Shown here piece after piece: positions 25,843 to 34,864 of a stretch of 64,000 nt of DNA. Source of the stretch: Nostoc sphaeroides (GTDB taxonomy: Bacteria; Cyanobacteriota; Cyanobacteriia; Cyanobacteriales; Nostocaceae). The notes under the pieces were generated by a model. The model searched no databases, was not told the origin of the DNA, and worked only from the letters and a program-made list of their open reading frames with translations. How positions within the stretch are numbered: position 1 is the stretch's first letter; the number at the start of each line of letters is the position of its first letter. The position numbers and the translations under genes were made by a program. The DNA lies in assembly GCF_003443655.1 (NCBI RefSeq), contig NZ_CP031941.1, positions 4,648,501 to 4,712,500 on the forward strand, in the 5' to 3' direction.

Positions 25843-26823
25843 ATGGCAACTACTGAGCGTAAACCGCTACTGTTAGATTTTGAAAAGCCCCTAGCAGAAC
25901 TAGCAACCCGAATTGATCAAATTCGGCAACTTGCAGAAGAAAATGGCGTCGATGTTTCTGGTCAAATTCGTCAACTAGAAGCACGCGCCATGCAACTGCG
26001 TGAGGAAATTTTCAGTAGTCTATCCCCGTCCCAGCGATTGCAAGTCGCTCGTCATCCGCGTCGCCCCAGTACTCTCGATTACATTCAGGCTATTAGTGAT
26101 GAATGGATGGAGTTACATGGCGATCGCTGTGGTGGTGACGATCCGGCTTTAGTTGGTGGTGTCGGTCGTCTGTGTGGACAACCTGTGGTGATGTTGGGTC
26201 ATCAAAAAGGCCGTGATACCAAAGACAATATTGCCCGTAACTTTGGAATGCCTTACCCTGGCGGCTACCGCAAAGCGATGCGGTTAATGGAACACGCCAA
26301 CAAGTTTAGTATGCCAATACTAACTTTTATCGACACACCAGGAGCTTGGTCTGGGGTAGAAGCAGAACATCAAGGTCAAGGAGAAGCGATCGCCTACAAC
26401 TTGCGAGAAATGTTTTGCTTAGATGTACCAATTATCTGCACAGTTATTGGTGAAGGCGGTTCCGGTGGCGCACTCGGTATTGGTGTAGGCGATCGCCTAC
26501 TCATGTTTGAACACTCCGTTTACACCGTCGCCACCCCCGAAGCCTGCGCCGCCATTCTGTGGAAAGATGCTGCTAAGGCTCCCCAAGCTGCTGTTGCTCT
26601 AAAAATTATTTCCCACGACTTGAAAAAGTTAGGAATTATCGACCAAATACTGCCTGAACCCACTGGTGGCGCTCATTCCGATCCTTTAAAAGCCGCTACC
26701 ACTCTCAAGCAAGTGCTGTTGGAAAATTTGGACGAACTTAATCGTTTAACTGCTCCAGAACGTCGTCAACTGCGCTATGAAAAATTCCGCAAAATTGGCG
26801 TTTTTACAGAAGTTGCCCACTAA
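25843..26823 (+). CDS. accA: Acetyl-CoA carboxylase carboxyltransferase subunit alpha
   Basis: 326 residues, usual length. N-terminal coiled segment (LLDFEKPLAELATRIDQIRQ), then the carboxyltransferase core with GHQKGRDTKDN, FIDTPGAWSG, and GEGGSGGALGIGVGD. With AccD it transfers carboxyl from biotin-BCCP to acetyl-CoA, making malonyl-CoA, the first step of the fatty acids that the acyl-ACP reductase uses. Its position after the alkane genes is a conserved cyanobacterial arrangement. Confidence 0.97.
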   Translation: MATTERKPLLLDFEKPLAELATRIDQIRQLAEENGVDVSGQIRQLEARAMQLREEIFSSLSPSQRLQVARHPRRPSTLDYIQAISDEWMELHGDRCGGDDPALVGGVGRLCGQPVVMLGHQKGRDTKDNIARNFGMPYPGGYRKAMRLMEHANKFSMPILTFIDTPGAWSGVEAEHQGQGEAIAYNLREMFCLDVPIICTVIGEGGSGGALGIGVGDRLLMFEHSVYTVATPEACAAILWKDAAKAPQAAVALKIISHDLKKLGIIDQILPEPTGGAHSDPLKAATTLKQVLLENLDELNRLTAPERRQLRYEKFRKIGVFTEVAH

Positions 26824-27177
26824 AAACGCTGCATAATAATTGATTAGTAAAGCAGCAATGCTATAATTGCCTATGTGCTTAAAGATTTTTAACAATCTAG
26901 CCATAGGCATTTGCATGTTTGGTAAATCTACTCAATTTGATTGAGTAACTTTTGTGTTATCAAGTAATCTGATTTGAGTGTACGGCGTGGTTTTCCAGGC
27001 GATGATTTGTTGTCTTCACTGGTAAAACCCACAATATACGCACTATTGCACTGCATCATAGCAGTTGTTTAATGGAAATCATCAGATTTTTAGATTACTT
27101 TAATCAATCTAAACCGAGAAGTGTGAATAATTGAGTGGTAACAGGCTTTGGGAACTGGCAAAAAATTGGGAGACACC
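26824..27177. other. Intergenic region, no gene
   Basis: 354 bp of AT-rich leader for the SDR gene. No tRNA, repeat element or clear regulatory motif recognised, apart from weak inverted repeats such as CTATAATTGCCTATG...CATAGGCATTTGCATG. Confidence 0.4.
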
Positions 27178-27903
27178 ATGAGTGTTGAGCAAAAACGACG
27201 CGCCCTGATTACAGGGGCAAGTAGTGGAATTGGGAAAGCAACGGCTTTAGCCTTTGCGAAAGCGGGAATAGATATCGCCTTAGTCAGCCGTTCTTTAGAT
27301 AAGTTGGAGGCGGTAAGAGAAGCAGTTGAGCATACTGGGGTGGAAGCGAAAGCTTACGCTGTAGATTTAGCGCGGATTTCCGAAGTAAAAGAAAAGATCC
27401 AAGCGATCGCCCTTGACTTTGGTGATATAGACATTCTGGTAAATAATGCGGGTCTTGCCTATACAGGTACTTTGAGCGAAACCCCCCTAGAGGACTGGCA
27501 GCAGGTAATTGACTTAAATCTTACCAGCGTGTTTGGGTGCATTGTGGGGATTTTGCCTTCAATGCGCGATCGGGGCGCAGGCACAATTATCAACGTCGCC
27601 TCAATTGCCGCCAAGCAGCCGTTTCCCGGTTGGGGAGCATATAGCGTCAGCAAAGCTGGTTTGATAGCCCTCTCTCAAACCCTGGCACAAGAAGAACGCA
27701 CCCACGGCATTCGGGTCACAGCTATTTGTCCTGGCGCAGTCAATACCGAACTTTGGGACACAGAAACAGTCCATGCCAACTTAGACCGTTCCAAAATGTT
27801 AACCCCGGAAATTGTCGCTCAGTCAATTCTCTACACAGTTCTGTTACCACAACAGGCAGTTATTGATGAATTGACCCTGATGCCCAGCGCTGGCGCACTC
27901 TAA
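27178..27903 (+). CDS. Short-chain dehydrogenase/reductase
   Basis: 241 residues from the ATG at 27178, which has GGGAGA five bases upstream; a TTG ten codons earlier is much weaker. Classical SDR motifs: TGASSGIGKATA (cofactor loop), NNAG (VNNAGLAYTG), catalytic Ser in NVASIAAKQPF, and YSVSK (Tyr-x3-Lys). C-terminal PGAVNTELWD. NAD(P)-dependent oxidoreductase; it lies between accA and folE in the same direction and is often linked to the alkane/fatty-acid genes in cyanobacteria. Substrate unknown. Confidence 0.9.
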   Translation: MSVEQKRRALITGASSGIGKATALAFAKAGIDIALVSRSLDKLEAVREAVEHTGVEAKAYAVDLARISEVKEKIQAIALDFGDIDILVNNAGLAYTGTLSETPLEDWQQVIDLNLTSVFGCIVGILPSMRDRGAGTIINVASIAAKQPFPGWGAYSVSKAGLIALSQTLAQEERTHGIRVTAICPGAVNTELWDTETVHANLDRSKMLTPEIVAQSILYTVLLPQQAVIDELTLMPSAGAL

Positions 27904-28017
27904 TTGCGAAGTTAGAAGTTAGGAGTTAGGAGTTAGAAGTTAGGAATTAAAATTTTTAACTCATAACTCATAACTCCTAACTCATAACTAAATTCAAACC
28001 ATAACCAAGACTTAATC

Positions 28018-28725
28018 ATGACTATTGCTAGTTCCAACGGTTCCAATTGCTCTCAATCGCCTCTGATTCCCGATTTGGCAGAAGCCATAACTCCTAGACC
28101 CGATCGCAACACCCACAACGGGCGACAAGCCGATGTGTCCCCGCCAAAAGAGGAACATCTGGAGGAAATGAAGGACGCAGTGCGGACACTAATATTGGGA
28201 GTTGGCGAAGACCCCGAACGCGAAGGACTCCTCAAAACACCCAAGCGAGTGGCCGAGGCAATGCGATTTCTTACCAGTGGCTACACCCAATCCCTTGAAG
28301 AACTCGTTAACGATGCCATCTTTGATGAAGGGCATAACGAGATGGTACTAGTTAGGGATATTAATTTCTTTAGTCTGTGCGAACACCACATGCTGCCATT
28401 TATGGGTAGAGCGCACGTTGCTTATATCCCCAACCAAAAAGTTGTGGGATTGAGTAAGTTGGCCCGCATTGTTGAGATGTATTCTCGTCGCTTGCAAGTC
28501 CAGGAGAGGTTAACCCGCCAAATTGCCGAAGCAATCCAGACCATTCTGGAACCTCAAGGGGTAGCCGTTGTGATGGAAGCTAGCCACATGTGTATGGTGA
28601 TGCGCGGCGTCCAGAAACCAGGCTCTTGGACTGTCACTAGTGCAATGGTTGGTGCATTCCAAGACGATCACAAAACCCGCGAAGAATTTTTTAATTTGAT
28701 TCGCCATCAACCAGCATTCTTTTAA
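28018..28725 (+). CDS. folE: GTP cyclohydrolase I
   Basis: 235 residues. Zinc and active-site motif SLCEHHMLPFMGRAHVAYIP, then GLSKLARIVEMYSRRLQVQE and the second Cys in EASHMCMVMRGVQKPGS. It converts GTP to dihydroneopterin triphosphate, entry to folate and pterins. The N-terminal 45 residues are Ser/Pro-rich and unlike the catalytic core, longer than in E. coli. 114 bp after the SDR gene. Confidence 0.96.
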   Translation: MTIASSNGSNCSQSPLIPDLAEAITPRPDRNTHNGRQADVSPPKEEHLEEMKDAVRTLILGVGEDPEREGLLKTPKRVAEAMRFLTSGYTQSLEELVNDAIFDEGHNEMVLVRDINFFSLCEHHMLPFMGRAHVAYIPNQKVVGLSKLARIVEMYSRRLQVQERLTRQIAEAIQTILEPQGVAVVMEASHMCMVMRGVQKPGSWTVTSAMVGAFQDDHKTREEFFNLIRHQPAFF

Positions 28726-28780
28726 GGAATGGGGAGTGGGGAGTGGGGAGTGGGGCATTGAGCAGAGGGGAAATAGATAA

Positions 28781-29476
28781 TTAATTTTTTTTATTCTTCC
28801 CCTGCTCCCCCTGCTCCCCCTGCTTCCCCTGCTCCCTCATCCCCCACTCCCTACTCCCCAATTTCTCAAATAACTTGGCTACTTTATCTAAATCCTTATC
28901 TCCAGGTGCGCATTCTACACCACTAGATAAATCAACGCCACTGGGATTAACCTGATTCAGGGCTTCGATAATATTATCTGCTGTTAGTCCCCCAGCTAAA
29001 AACCAAGGGCAATTGGGGTTAAATTGCTCTAGCATTGTCCAATCTAAGGTTTTGCCTGTACCACCAAGCTGTTCGGGATGGTAAGCATCAAGTAGTAAAG
29101 TATCTACATATTTTGTGTAATCAGTCACTGTGTCAAGATGCTCAAGACTCCGAACTCTCAGCGCCCTAATAATTTCGACATTGGGTAAAGCTTGACGTAA
29201 TTGGTAGCAAAAATCTGGTAATTCATCTCCGTGTAACTGCACACCAGTCAACCCAGAATCAACAACTATCTTACTGATTTCGGGGATACTAGCGTTGGCA
29301 AAAACACCAATTGTGTCAATATTAGCCGGGAGTTCGGCTACTGCTGCCCGAATTTGGGATGTAGTCACATAGCGAGGTGAGGTTGGCACACAAATAAATC
29401 CTAGTGCCGTTGCGCCTAGAGAGGCGATCGCTATAGACTGCTGTGGTTGAGTGATGCCGCAAATTTTAACGCGCAT
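28781..29476 (-). CDS. trpF: Phosphoribosylanthranilate isomerase
   Basis: 231 residues. N-terminal VKICGITQPQ (catalytic Cys), FICVPTSPRYV, GVQLHGDE, LLLDAYHPEQLGGTGKT and C-terminal DLSSGVECAPG fit TrpF, third step enzyme of tryptophan synthesis. The last 25 residues (a QGEQGEQGKNKK tail) are encoded by a CCCTGCTCC repeat and are not part of the TIM barrel; the natural C-terminus was probably near KLFEKLGS. Convergent with folE. Confidence 0.95.
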   Translation of the reverse strand: MRVKICGITQPQQSIAIASLGATALGFICVPTSPRYVTTSQIRAAVAELPANIDTIGVFANASIPEISKIVVDSGLTGVQLHGDELPDFCYQLRQALPNVEIIRALRVRSLEHLDTVTDYTKYVDTLLLDAYHPEQLGGTGKTLDWTMLEQFNPNCPWFLAGGLTADNIIEALNQVNPSGVDLSSGVECAPGDKDLDKVAKLFEKLGSREWGMREQGKQGEQGEQGKNKKN

Positions 29477-29557
29477 GAAAATTTAACAAATTTAGAATAA
29501 TTATCAAGAAAGTCTAAACTATCCGAAAAACTTTTGTGCCTTGGTAATTTTATAATT

Positions 29558-29592
29558 TTGTAGGTCTACATTTATTTTGTAGGTCTACATTT
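29558..29592 (+). repeat. Direct repeat in front of psaK
   Basis: TTTTGTAGGTCTACATTTA occurs twice in tandem at about 18-bp spacing; each copy also holds the palindrome TGTAGGTCTACA. It covers the region just before the ribosome binding site, so it may be a double operator or a recent duplication. Confidence 0.5.
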
Positions 29593-29606
29593 TAGGAGAC
29601 AAAAGC

Positions 29607-29861
29607 TTGATTTCATCTATTTTACTAGCAGCCCAGGCAACTGTTCCCGCAACACCTGCGTGGAATCCTACAGTCGGCATCATCATCAGCATCAGCAGCT
29701 TAGTAATGGTTTTACTAAGTACTAGGATCGAAAAACCCCTAGTTGGCCCCAAGTTCCCCATCCTGCCGATTAGTATTCCAACATTCGTTGCAGCGATGGC
29801 TTTTGGTCATATTGTTGGCGTTGGCATCGTTTTAGGACTGACTAACATCGGTCGTCTATAG
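29607..29861 (+). CDS. psaK: Photosystem I subunit PsaK
   Basis: 84 residues beginning at a TTG (MISSILLAAQ...), with AGGAGA seven bases upstream, which decides the start. A short N-terminal presequence is followed by two membrane helices (VGIIISISSLVMVLLST and FVAAMAFGHIVGVGIVLGL) joined by a basic loop with RIEKPLVGPKFPILP. PsaK sits at the edge of photosystem I and takes part in antenna docking and state transitions. A hairpin terminator follows. Confidence 0.93.
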   Translation: MISSILLAAQATVPATPAWNPTVGIIISISSLVMVLLSTRIEKPLVGPKFPILPISIPTFVAAMAFGHIVGVGIVLGLTNIGRL

Positions 29862-29874
29862 TTTTGCGATGATC

Positions 29875-29905
29875 GCGGCGTTGCTTGTAACGCCGCAATC
29901 AATAC
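29875..29905 (+). terminator. psaK terminator hairpin
   Basis: GCGGCGTT / AACGCCGC stem with a GCTTGT loop, 15 bases after the psaK stop. The T-run is weak. Confidence 0.5.
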
Positions 29906-30158
29906 AAAACTCCTAAAAGGGAGCAGAAGGGAAATCAAAATAATTTATTTCCCTTCTGCTCCCTGCTCCCCGCCCCTCTGCCTCTTACCAATTCCCCACT
30001 TCAGAGCTTTGCTCAAAGGCATTAATTGTCTATTCTAGAAATAAGAGCATTTCGTAACTCGACACTATCGAATTGATGCTCAGAAATATATGTATAAGTA
30101 TATACGCGAATATTCCAGTATAGGAACTACTGGCGATATCTAGTTTTAGGACAATGTA

Positions 30159-31355
30159 ATGCAAACAAATTGGAAAATTGGGTCTTTATTTGGAATTCCC
30201 CTGTTTTTAGACCCGTTATGGTTTGTGATTTTAGGGTTGGCAACTCTTAACTTTGGGGTAGCTTATCAGGAATGGGGGCCTGTTATAGCTTGGAGTGCTG
30301 GAATAGTTATGGCCCTATTGCTATTTGGTTCGGTGTTGCTACATGAGTTGGGTCACAGCTTAGTAGCCCGATCGCAAGGCATTAGAGTTAATTCAATTAC
30401 TCTATTTCTGTTTGGTGGGATTGCTGCTATAGAAGAAGAGTCTAAAACTCCTTTCAAAGCTTTTCAAGTAGCGATCGCTGGGCCTTTGGTGAGTATCGGA
30501 CTATTTTTCCTGCTCCGGCTCGGAGCTATTGTAATACCTGATACTAGTCCACTCAGTGTCATGGTCGGAGATTTGGCGAGAATTAACTTGGTGGTGGCTC
30601 TATTTAACCTGATTCCTGGCTTACCTCTAGATGGAGGGCAAGTGTTAAAAGCAGCACTATGGCAAATCACAGGTAATCGTTTTCAAGCCGTACACTGGGC
30701 TGCAAAGGCTGGGCAAATATTGGGTTATGCTGCGATCGCTTTAGGATTTGTTGTAGATTTTGTTACCAGAGAATTAGTACTTGGTTTGTGGATTGCGCTG
30801 TTAGGTTGGTTTGCTGTCCGCAATGCTAACAGCTATGACAACGTAACTACATTGCAAGAAAGCCTACTTAAAGTTATGGCGGCTGATGCGATGACTCGTG
30901 ACTTTCGGGTTGTCGATGCTGATCAGACATTGCGATCGTTTGCCGATTTATACCTGTTGGAAACCGTTCCCTCACAGATTTATTTTGCTGCATCTGATGG
31001 ACGTTATCGGGGTCTAGTTTCCATTGACGATTTTCGTTTAACCCAAAGGAGTGAATGGGAAACCCAAACCTTACATAGTATTGTGCATCCATTGACAGAA
31101 ATACCGACTGTTTCTGAAGCAACAACGATAGCTGAGGTAATTAACAAGCTGGAAAATGAGCAGTTACCTAGAATTACCGTGCTTTCTCCGGCTGGTGCTG
31201 TCGCTGGTGTAATTGATCGGGGAGATATTGTAAGGGCGTTGGGACAAAAGTTAAATTTGCGGGTAACAGATGCTGAAATTAAACGGATCAAGGAAGAAGG
31301 AACTTATTCGCCTGGGTTGCAACTAGCAGCACTAGCCAAGTCAATTACAGATTAA
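30159..31355 (+). CDS. Site-2 protease family M50 protein with CBS domains
   Basis: 398 residues. Membrane part: zinc motif LHELGHSLVAR (about 67) and the second metal site NLIPGLPLDGGQVL (about 151-164), typical of SpoIVFB-like intramembrane metalloproteases. From about residue 240 two CBS domains follow (VMAADAMTRDFRVVDADQTL and later LTEIPTVSEATTIAEVINKL), which often bind adenine nucleotides and control the protease. It cleaves transmembrane substrates such as anti-sigma factors; the target is unknown. The final A of the TAA stop is the first base of a hairpin element, so that element inserted exactly at the gene's end. Confidence 0.92.
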   Translation: MQTNWKIGSLFGIPLFLDPLWFVILGLATLNFGVAYQEWGPVIAWSAGIVMALLLFGSVLLHELGHSLVARSQGIRVNSITLFLFGGIAAIEEESKTPFKAFQVAIAGPLVSIGLFFLLRLGAIVIPDTSPLSVMVGDLARINLVVALFNLIPGLPLDGGQVLKAALWQITGNRFQAVHWAAKAGQILGYAAIALGFVVDFVTRELVLGLWIALLGWFAVRNANSYDNVTTLQESLLKVMAADAMTRDFRVVDADQTLRSFADLYLLETVPSQIYFAASDGRYRGLVSIDDFRLTQRSEWETQTLHSIVHPLTEIPTVSEATTIAEVINKLENEQLPRITVLSPAGAVAGVIDRGDIVRALGQKLNLRVTDAEIKRIKEEGTYSPGLQLAALAKSITD

Positions 31356-31491
31356 GGGACTTCCAAGTAAAAAAATATTCCATTGCTATTGTTCACTGTT
31401 GACCGTTGACGGTTCACGAGTTTTCAGTCAACAGTCAACAGTCAACAGTCAACGACTTGAATGTGGAATAATTTATCTTTTGGAGTTCCCT
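31355..31491. repeat. Hairpin element family, copy d (4 heptads, reversed)
   Basis: Reverse orientation: AGGGACTTCCAAGTAAAA...TTTTGGAGTTCCCT. Four AGTCAAC heptads. 137 bp. Its first base is also the last base of the protease stop codon. Confidence 0.85.
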
Positions 31492-31781
31492 AAATGTCAT
31501 ACCCTTGTTATAGTTTTGCAATAGATTCGTCAAAAGCTTGTGTGATATTTAATTTGGTATTTGGTTACAAAATGCTTTTTTTGGGTAAAAGGTAGGAAAT
31601 CCTACCTTTTTTATCAAATCGCTGTAATACCCCTGCCTCAACGCTTCGTAGTTCGTGGATGTAAAGCGGTCAAAAACGAAACACCTTCTGACCAAAATTG
31701 AGCGTAAGCGAAATTAGGGAAGAAGGTAGTTGAGTTTTTGACAATCATGATCTACTATTTATGTAGCAAGAATAGACATAA

Positions 31782-33020
31782 ATGATCGTATTTGAGGCAA
31801 AACTTGAAGGACAAAACGAGCAGTATCGAGCGCTTGATGAAGCGATTCGTACTGCTCGTTTTGTGCGTAATAGCTGCCTGAGATACTGGATGGACAATAA
31901 GGGCATTGGACGCTATGACCTAAATAAATTTTGCGCTGTACTTGCAGCCAGTATTGAGTTTCCTTGGGTTGACAAGCTGAACTCAATGGCAAGACAAGCC
32001 AGTGCTGAAAGGGCGTGGTCTGCAATCGCTCGGTTCTTTGATAACTGCAAAAAAGGTAAACCAGGGAAAAAGGGATTTCCAAAGTTTAAGAAAGAACAAA
32101 CGCATGGTTCTGTTGAGTACAAAACCTGTGGATGGAAACTTTCTGATGACCGCAGGTATATCACTTTCTCGGATGGATTTAAGGCAGGAACCTTTAAACT
32201 CTGGGGAACTCGTGACCTGCATTTCTACCAGCTTAAACAGTTTAAAAGGGTGCGGGTTGTACGTCGTGCAGATGGCTATTATTGCCAATTTTGCATTGAC
32301 CAAGAGCGAGTTGAAAGACGAGAACCAACAGGAAAAACTATTGGTATTGATGTTGGACTGAACCATTTCTACACCGATAGTAACGGAGAGACAGTCCCCA
32401 ATCCTAGACATCTTCGCAAGAGTGAGAAGTCTTTGAGGCGGTTGCAACGCCGGATGTCTAAGACTAAAAAAGGTTCTCAAAACAGAATTAAGTTTAGAAA
32501 TAAACTTGCACGGAAACACCTCAAAGTAAGTCGCCAGCGTAAAGACTTTGCCGTTAAGACAGCAAGGTGCGTGGTGAGGTCTAACGACCTTGTGGCGTAT
32601 GAAGATTTGATGGTGCGGAATATGGTGAAAAATCACCCCTTGGCTAAGTCTATTAGTGATGCTTCGTGGTCGTTGTTTCGTGATTGGGTTGAGTATTTCG
32701 GTAAGGTGTTTGGTGTGGTCACGGTTGCCGTTCCACCTCACTACACCAGTCAGAATTGCTCTAACTGTGGCGAGGTTGTCAAAAAGACGTTCTTAACCAG
32801 AACTCATGTTTGTCCTCATTGTGGGCATACCCAAGACAGGGATTGGAACGCAGCGCGGAACATATTAGAAAAAGGATTGAGTACGGCAGGTCACGTCGGA
32901 ACTAACGCCTCTGGAGAGACTGACCAATACTTGAGTGAGGAAACTCCTTCAAGCAAGTCAACTCGTGGAAAGAGGAAACCCAGAGAGCGATCTTTGGAAT
33001 CCCCACCCTCAACGAAGTAG
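31782..33020 (+). CDS. tnpB: TnpB, RNA-guided nuclease of an IS605-type element
   Basis: 412 residues, apparently intact. N-terminal OrfB helix-turn-helix region, RuvC-like nuclease with IGIDVGL (Asp190), AYEDLMV (Glu274) and QDRDWNAARN (Asp354), and a zinc ribbon CSNCG...CPHCG (Cys326, 329, 344, 347). TnpB uses an RNA from the right end of its element to cut DNA and so keeps the element in the population. No tnpA is next to it, so movement would need a transposase from elsewhere. Upstream sequence ending in TTTTTGACAATCATGATC is a possible left end. Confidence 0.92.
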   Translation: MIVFEAKLEGQNEQYRALDEAIRTARFVRNSCLRYWMDNKGIGRYDLNKFCAVLAASIEFPWVDKLNSMARQASAERAWSAIARFFDNCKKGKPGKKGFPKFKKEQTHGSVEYKTCGWKLSDDRRYITFSDGFKAGTFKLWGTRDLHFYQLKQFKRVRVVRRADGYYCQFCIDQERVERREPTGKTIGIDVGLNHFYTDSNGETVPNPRHLRKSEKSLRRLQRRMSKTKKGSQNRIKFRNKLARKHLKVSRQRKDFAVKTARCVVRSNDLVAYEDLMVRNMVKNHPLAKSISDASWSLFRDWVEYFGKVFGVVTVAVPPHYTSQNCSNCGEVVKKTFLTRTHVCPHCGHTQDRDWNAARNILEKGLSTAGHVGTNASGETDQYLSEETPSSKSTRGKRKPRERSLESPPSTK

Positions 33021-33045
33021 GGTGGGGAGGATGTCAATTTATAAA
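33001..33045 (+). mobile_element. Right-end hairpin of the tnpB element (guide-RNA scaffold region)
   Basis: CCCCACCCT / AGGGTGGGG stem starting inside the last codons of tnpB, followed by AGGATGTCAATTT. By analogy with IS605 elements, this is the right end and the 3' part of the guide RNA; the bases after GTCAA would be the guide. Confidence 0.55.
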
Positions 33046-33237
33046 CCTCTCCCTCCCTTGAACTAAAGTTCAAGTCTTTCCTTCTCCGATTCGGAGAGGG
33101 ACGGTTTTACGTAGTCAAACCAGGGAGAGGTTTCTTTAACATCGCCTCAGATGATTAGAAAGTTATTAAAACTTCCAGTTTAAAGCGAGTAAAATGTAAG
33201 TACGTGATATACTACGTCTCTCACTTACCCTGGTTTT

Positions 33238-34608
33238 ATGGCACTGCCAATTGTTGCAATTATCGGACGCCCAAATGTGGGCAAATCCACCCTGGTTAAT
33301 CGACTCGCCGGGGAACAAACGGCGATTGTCCATGATGAACCGGGAGTGACACGCGATCGCACTTATCTACCAGCTTTCTGGAATGGTCGGGAATTTTTGG
33401 TGGTAGACACTGGTGGTTTAGTTTTTAATGATGATACTGAATTTTTACCACTAATTCGCCAACAGGCAATGACAGCCCTTGCAGAAGCGTGTGGTGCTAT
33501 TTTTGTCGTCGATGGTCAAACAGGCCCCACATCGGCAGATTTAGAAATCGCCGAATGGATGCGCCAACAACCCGTACCTGTGCTACTAGCTGTAAATAAA
33601 TGTGAATCCCCAGAACAAGGCTTAATGCAAGCTGCCGAGTTTTGGGAATTAGGATTAGGGGAACCTTACCCCATCTCCGCAATTCATGGCAGTGGCACAG
33701 GAGAGTTACTCGACGAGTTAGTTAATCATATACCTGCGATTGAAGACATCCCAGATACTAACGAAATCAAAGTAGCAATTGTGGGACGCCCGAATGTGGG
33801 CAAATCAAGTTTACTCAATTCTTTTGTTGGGGAAGAAAGGGCAATTGTCAGCCCAATTTCCGGCACAACCCGCGATGCTATTGATACCGTCATTGAACGG
33901 GAAGGGCAAACCTACCGTTTGATTGACACCGCAGGCATTCGCAAAAAGAAACACATAGAATACGGCACAGAATTCTTTAGTATTAACCGTGCTTTCAAAG
34001 CGATTCGCCGTGCTGATGTGGTTTTATTAGTAATAGATGCCGTAGATGGAGTCACTGAGCAAGACCAAAAATTAGCTGGACGGATTATCGAAGAAGGTCG
34101 AGCTTGCATCATCGTCGTTAATAAGTGGGATGCTGTCGAAAAAGACTCTTACACAATCTACGACTACGAAAAAACTCTGCAATCACGGTTACATTTTACC
34201 GAATGGGCAGAAACAATTTTTGTGAGTGCCTTGTCGGGACAACGGGTAGAAAAGATTTTAGAATTGGTGAAAACGGCAGCTGAATCACACAAACGCCGTG
34301 TCAGCACATCAGTTATTAACGAAGTCTTAACAGACGCTGTGAGTTGGCATTCACCGCCAGCATCCCGTGGTGGGCGTCAGGGCAAGATTTATTATGGTAC
34401 ACAAGTAAGTAGCCAACCCCCAACGATCGCACTATTTGTCAATGATTCCAAACGCTTCAACGACAACTACCGCCGCTACATTGAACGCCAATTCCGGCAA
34501 CAGCTAGGATTTAAAGGCACACCAATTATTTTACTGTGGCGGAGTAAAAAAGTGCGTGATGCCGAAAGTGGTAATGTTAATAGAGCAACTCGCGTCAAAA
34601 TAAGTTAG
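33238..34608 (+). CDS. der: Ribosome-assembly GTPase Der (EngA)
   Basis: 456 residues with the two tandem G domains that define Der: GRPNVGKSTLV...DTGGL...NKCE in the first, and GRPNVGKSSLL...DTAGI...NKWD in the second, then a KH-like C-terminal domain ending in GTPIILLWRSKK. Needed for 50S subunit maturation. ATG start is clear. Confidence 0.97.
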   Translation: MALPIVAIIGRPNVGKSTLVNRLAGEQTAIVHDEPGVTRDRTYLPAFWNGREFLVVDTGGLVFNDDTEFLPLIRQQAMTALAEACGAIFVVDGQTGPTSADLEIAEWMRQQPVPVLLAVNKCESPEQGLMQAAEFWELGLGEPYPISAIHGSGTGELLDELVNHIPAIEDIPDTNEIKVAIVGRPNVGKSSLLNSFVGEERAIVSPISGTTRDAIDTVIEREGQTYRLIDTAGIRKKKHIEYGTEFFSINRAFKAIRRADVVLLVIDAVDGVTEQDQKLAGRIIEEGRACIIVVNKWDAVEKDSYTIYDYEKTLQSRLHFTEWAETIFVSALSGQRVEKILELVKTAAESHKRRVSTSVINEVLTDAVSWHSPPASRGGRQGKIYYGTQVSSQPPTIALFVNDSKRFNDNYRRYIERQFRQQLGFKGTPIILLWRSKKVRDAESGNVNRATRVKIS

Positions 34609-34864
34609 GAGACAAGAGAGACGCGATGAATCGCGTCTGTACAAGAGAGACGCGATGAATCGCGTCTGTACAGGAGTTATGAGTTAAAGTCAAAATTGCT
34701 AACTATAAAACCCTATCGACTTGAGTTTGATAGCGGCACAAGGTGAAAGCTATGAGTTAAAGTCAAAACTCCTAACTGTACAGACACGATTAATCGCATC
34801 TCTACTTCTCACTCTTGTACAGACGCGATTAATCGCGTCTCTACTCCTAACTCCTAACTTTAAA
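34609..34864. repeat. Repeat spacer between der and ecfT
   Basis: Several copies of GAGACGCGATGAATCGCGTC-type hairpins in both orientations, separated by TGTACAG/TGTACAAGAG, and CTCCTAA heptads. An open frame running through them (34721-34864) gives only repeat-derived residues and was not taken as part of ecfT. Confidence 0.7.

Noticed and set aside
26824..27177. tRNA or small RNA gene in the accA-SDR gap
   Set aside because: No cloverleaf, anticodon arm or T-loop sequence could be found. No tRNA or rRNA was recognised anywhere in the window.
28510..28758. Minus-strand frame opposite folE
   Set aside because: Shadow of folE plus GGGGAGT heptads.
34721..34864. 48-codon N-terminal extension of EcfT
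   Set aside because: Encoded by GCGATTAATCGCGTC repeats; the family starts at the downstream ATG.
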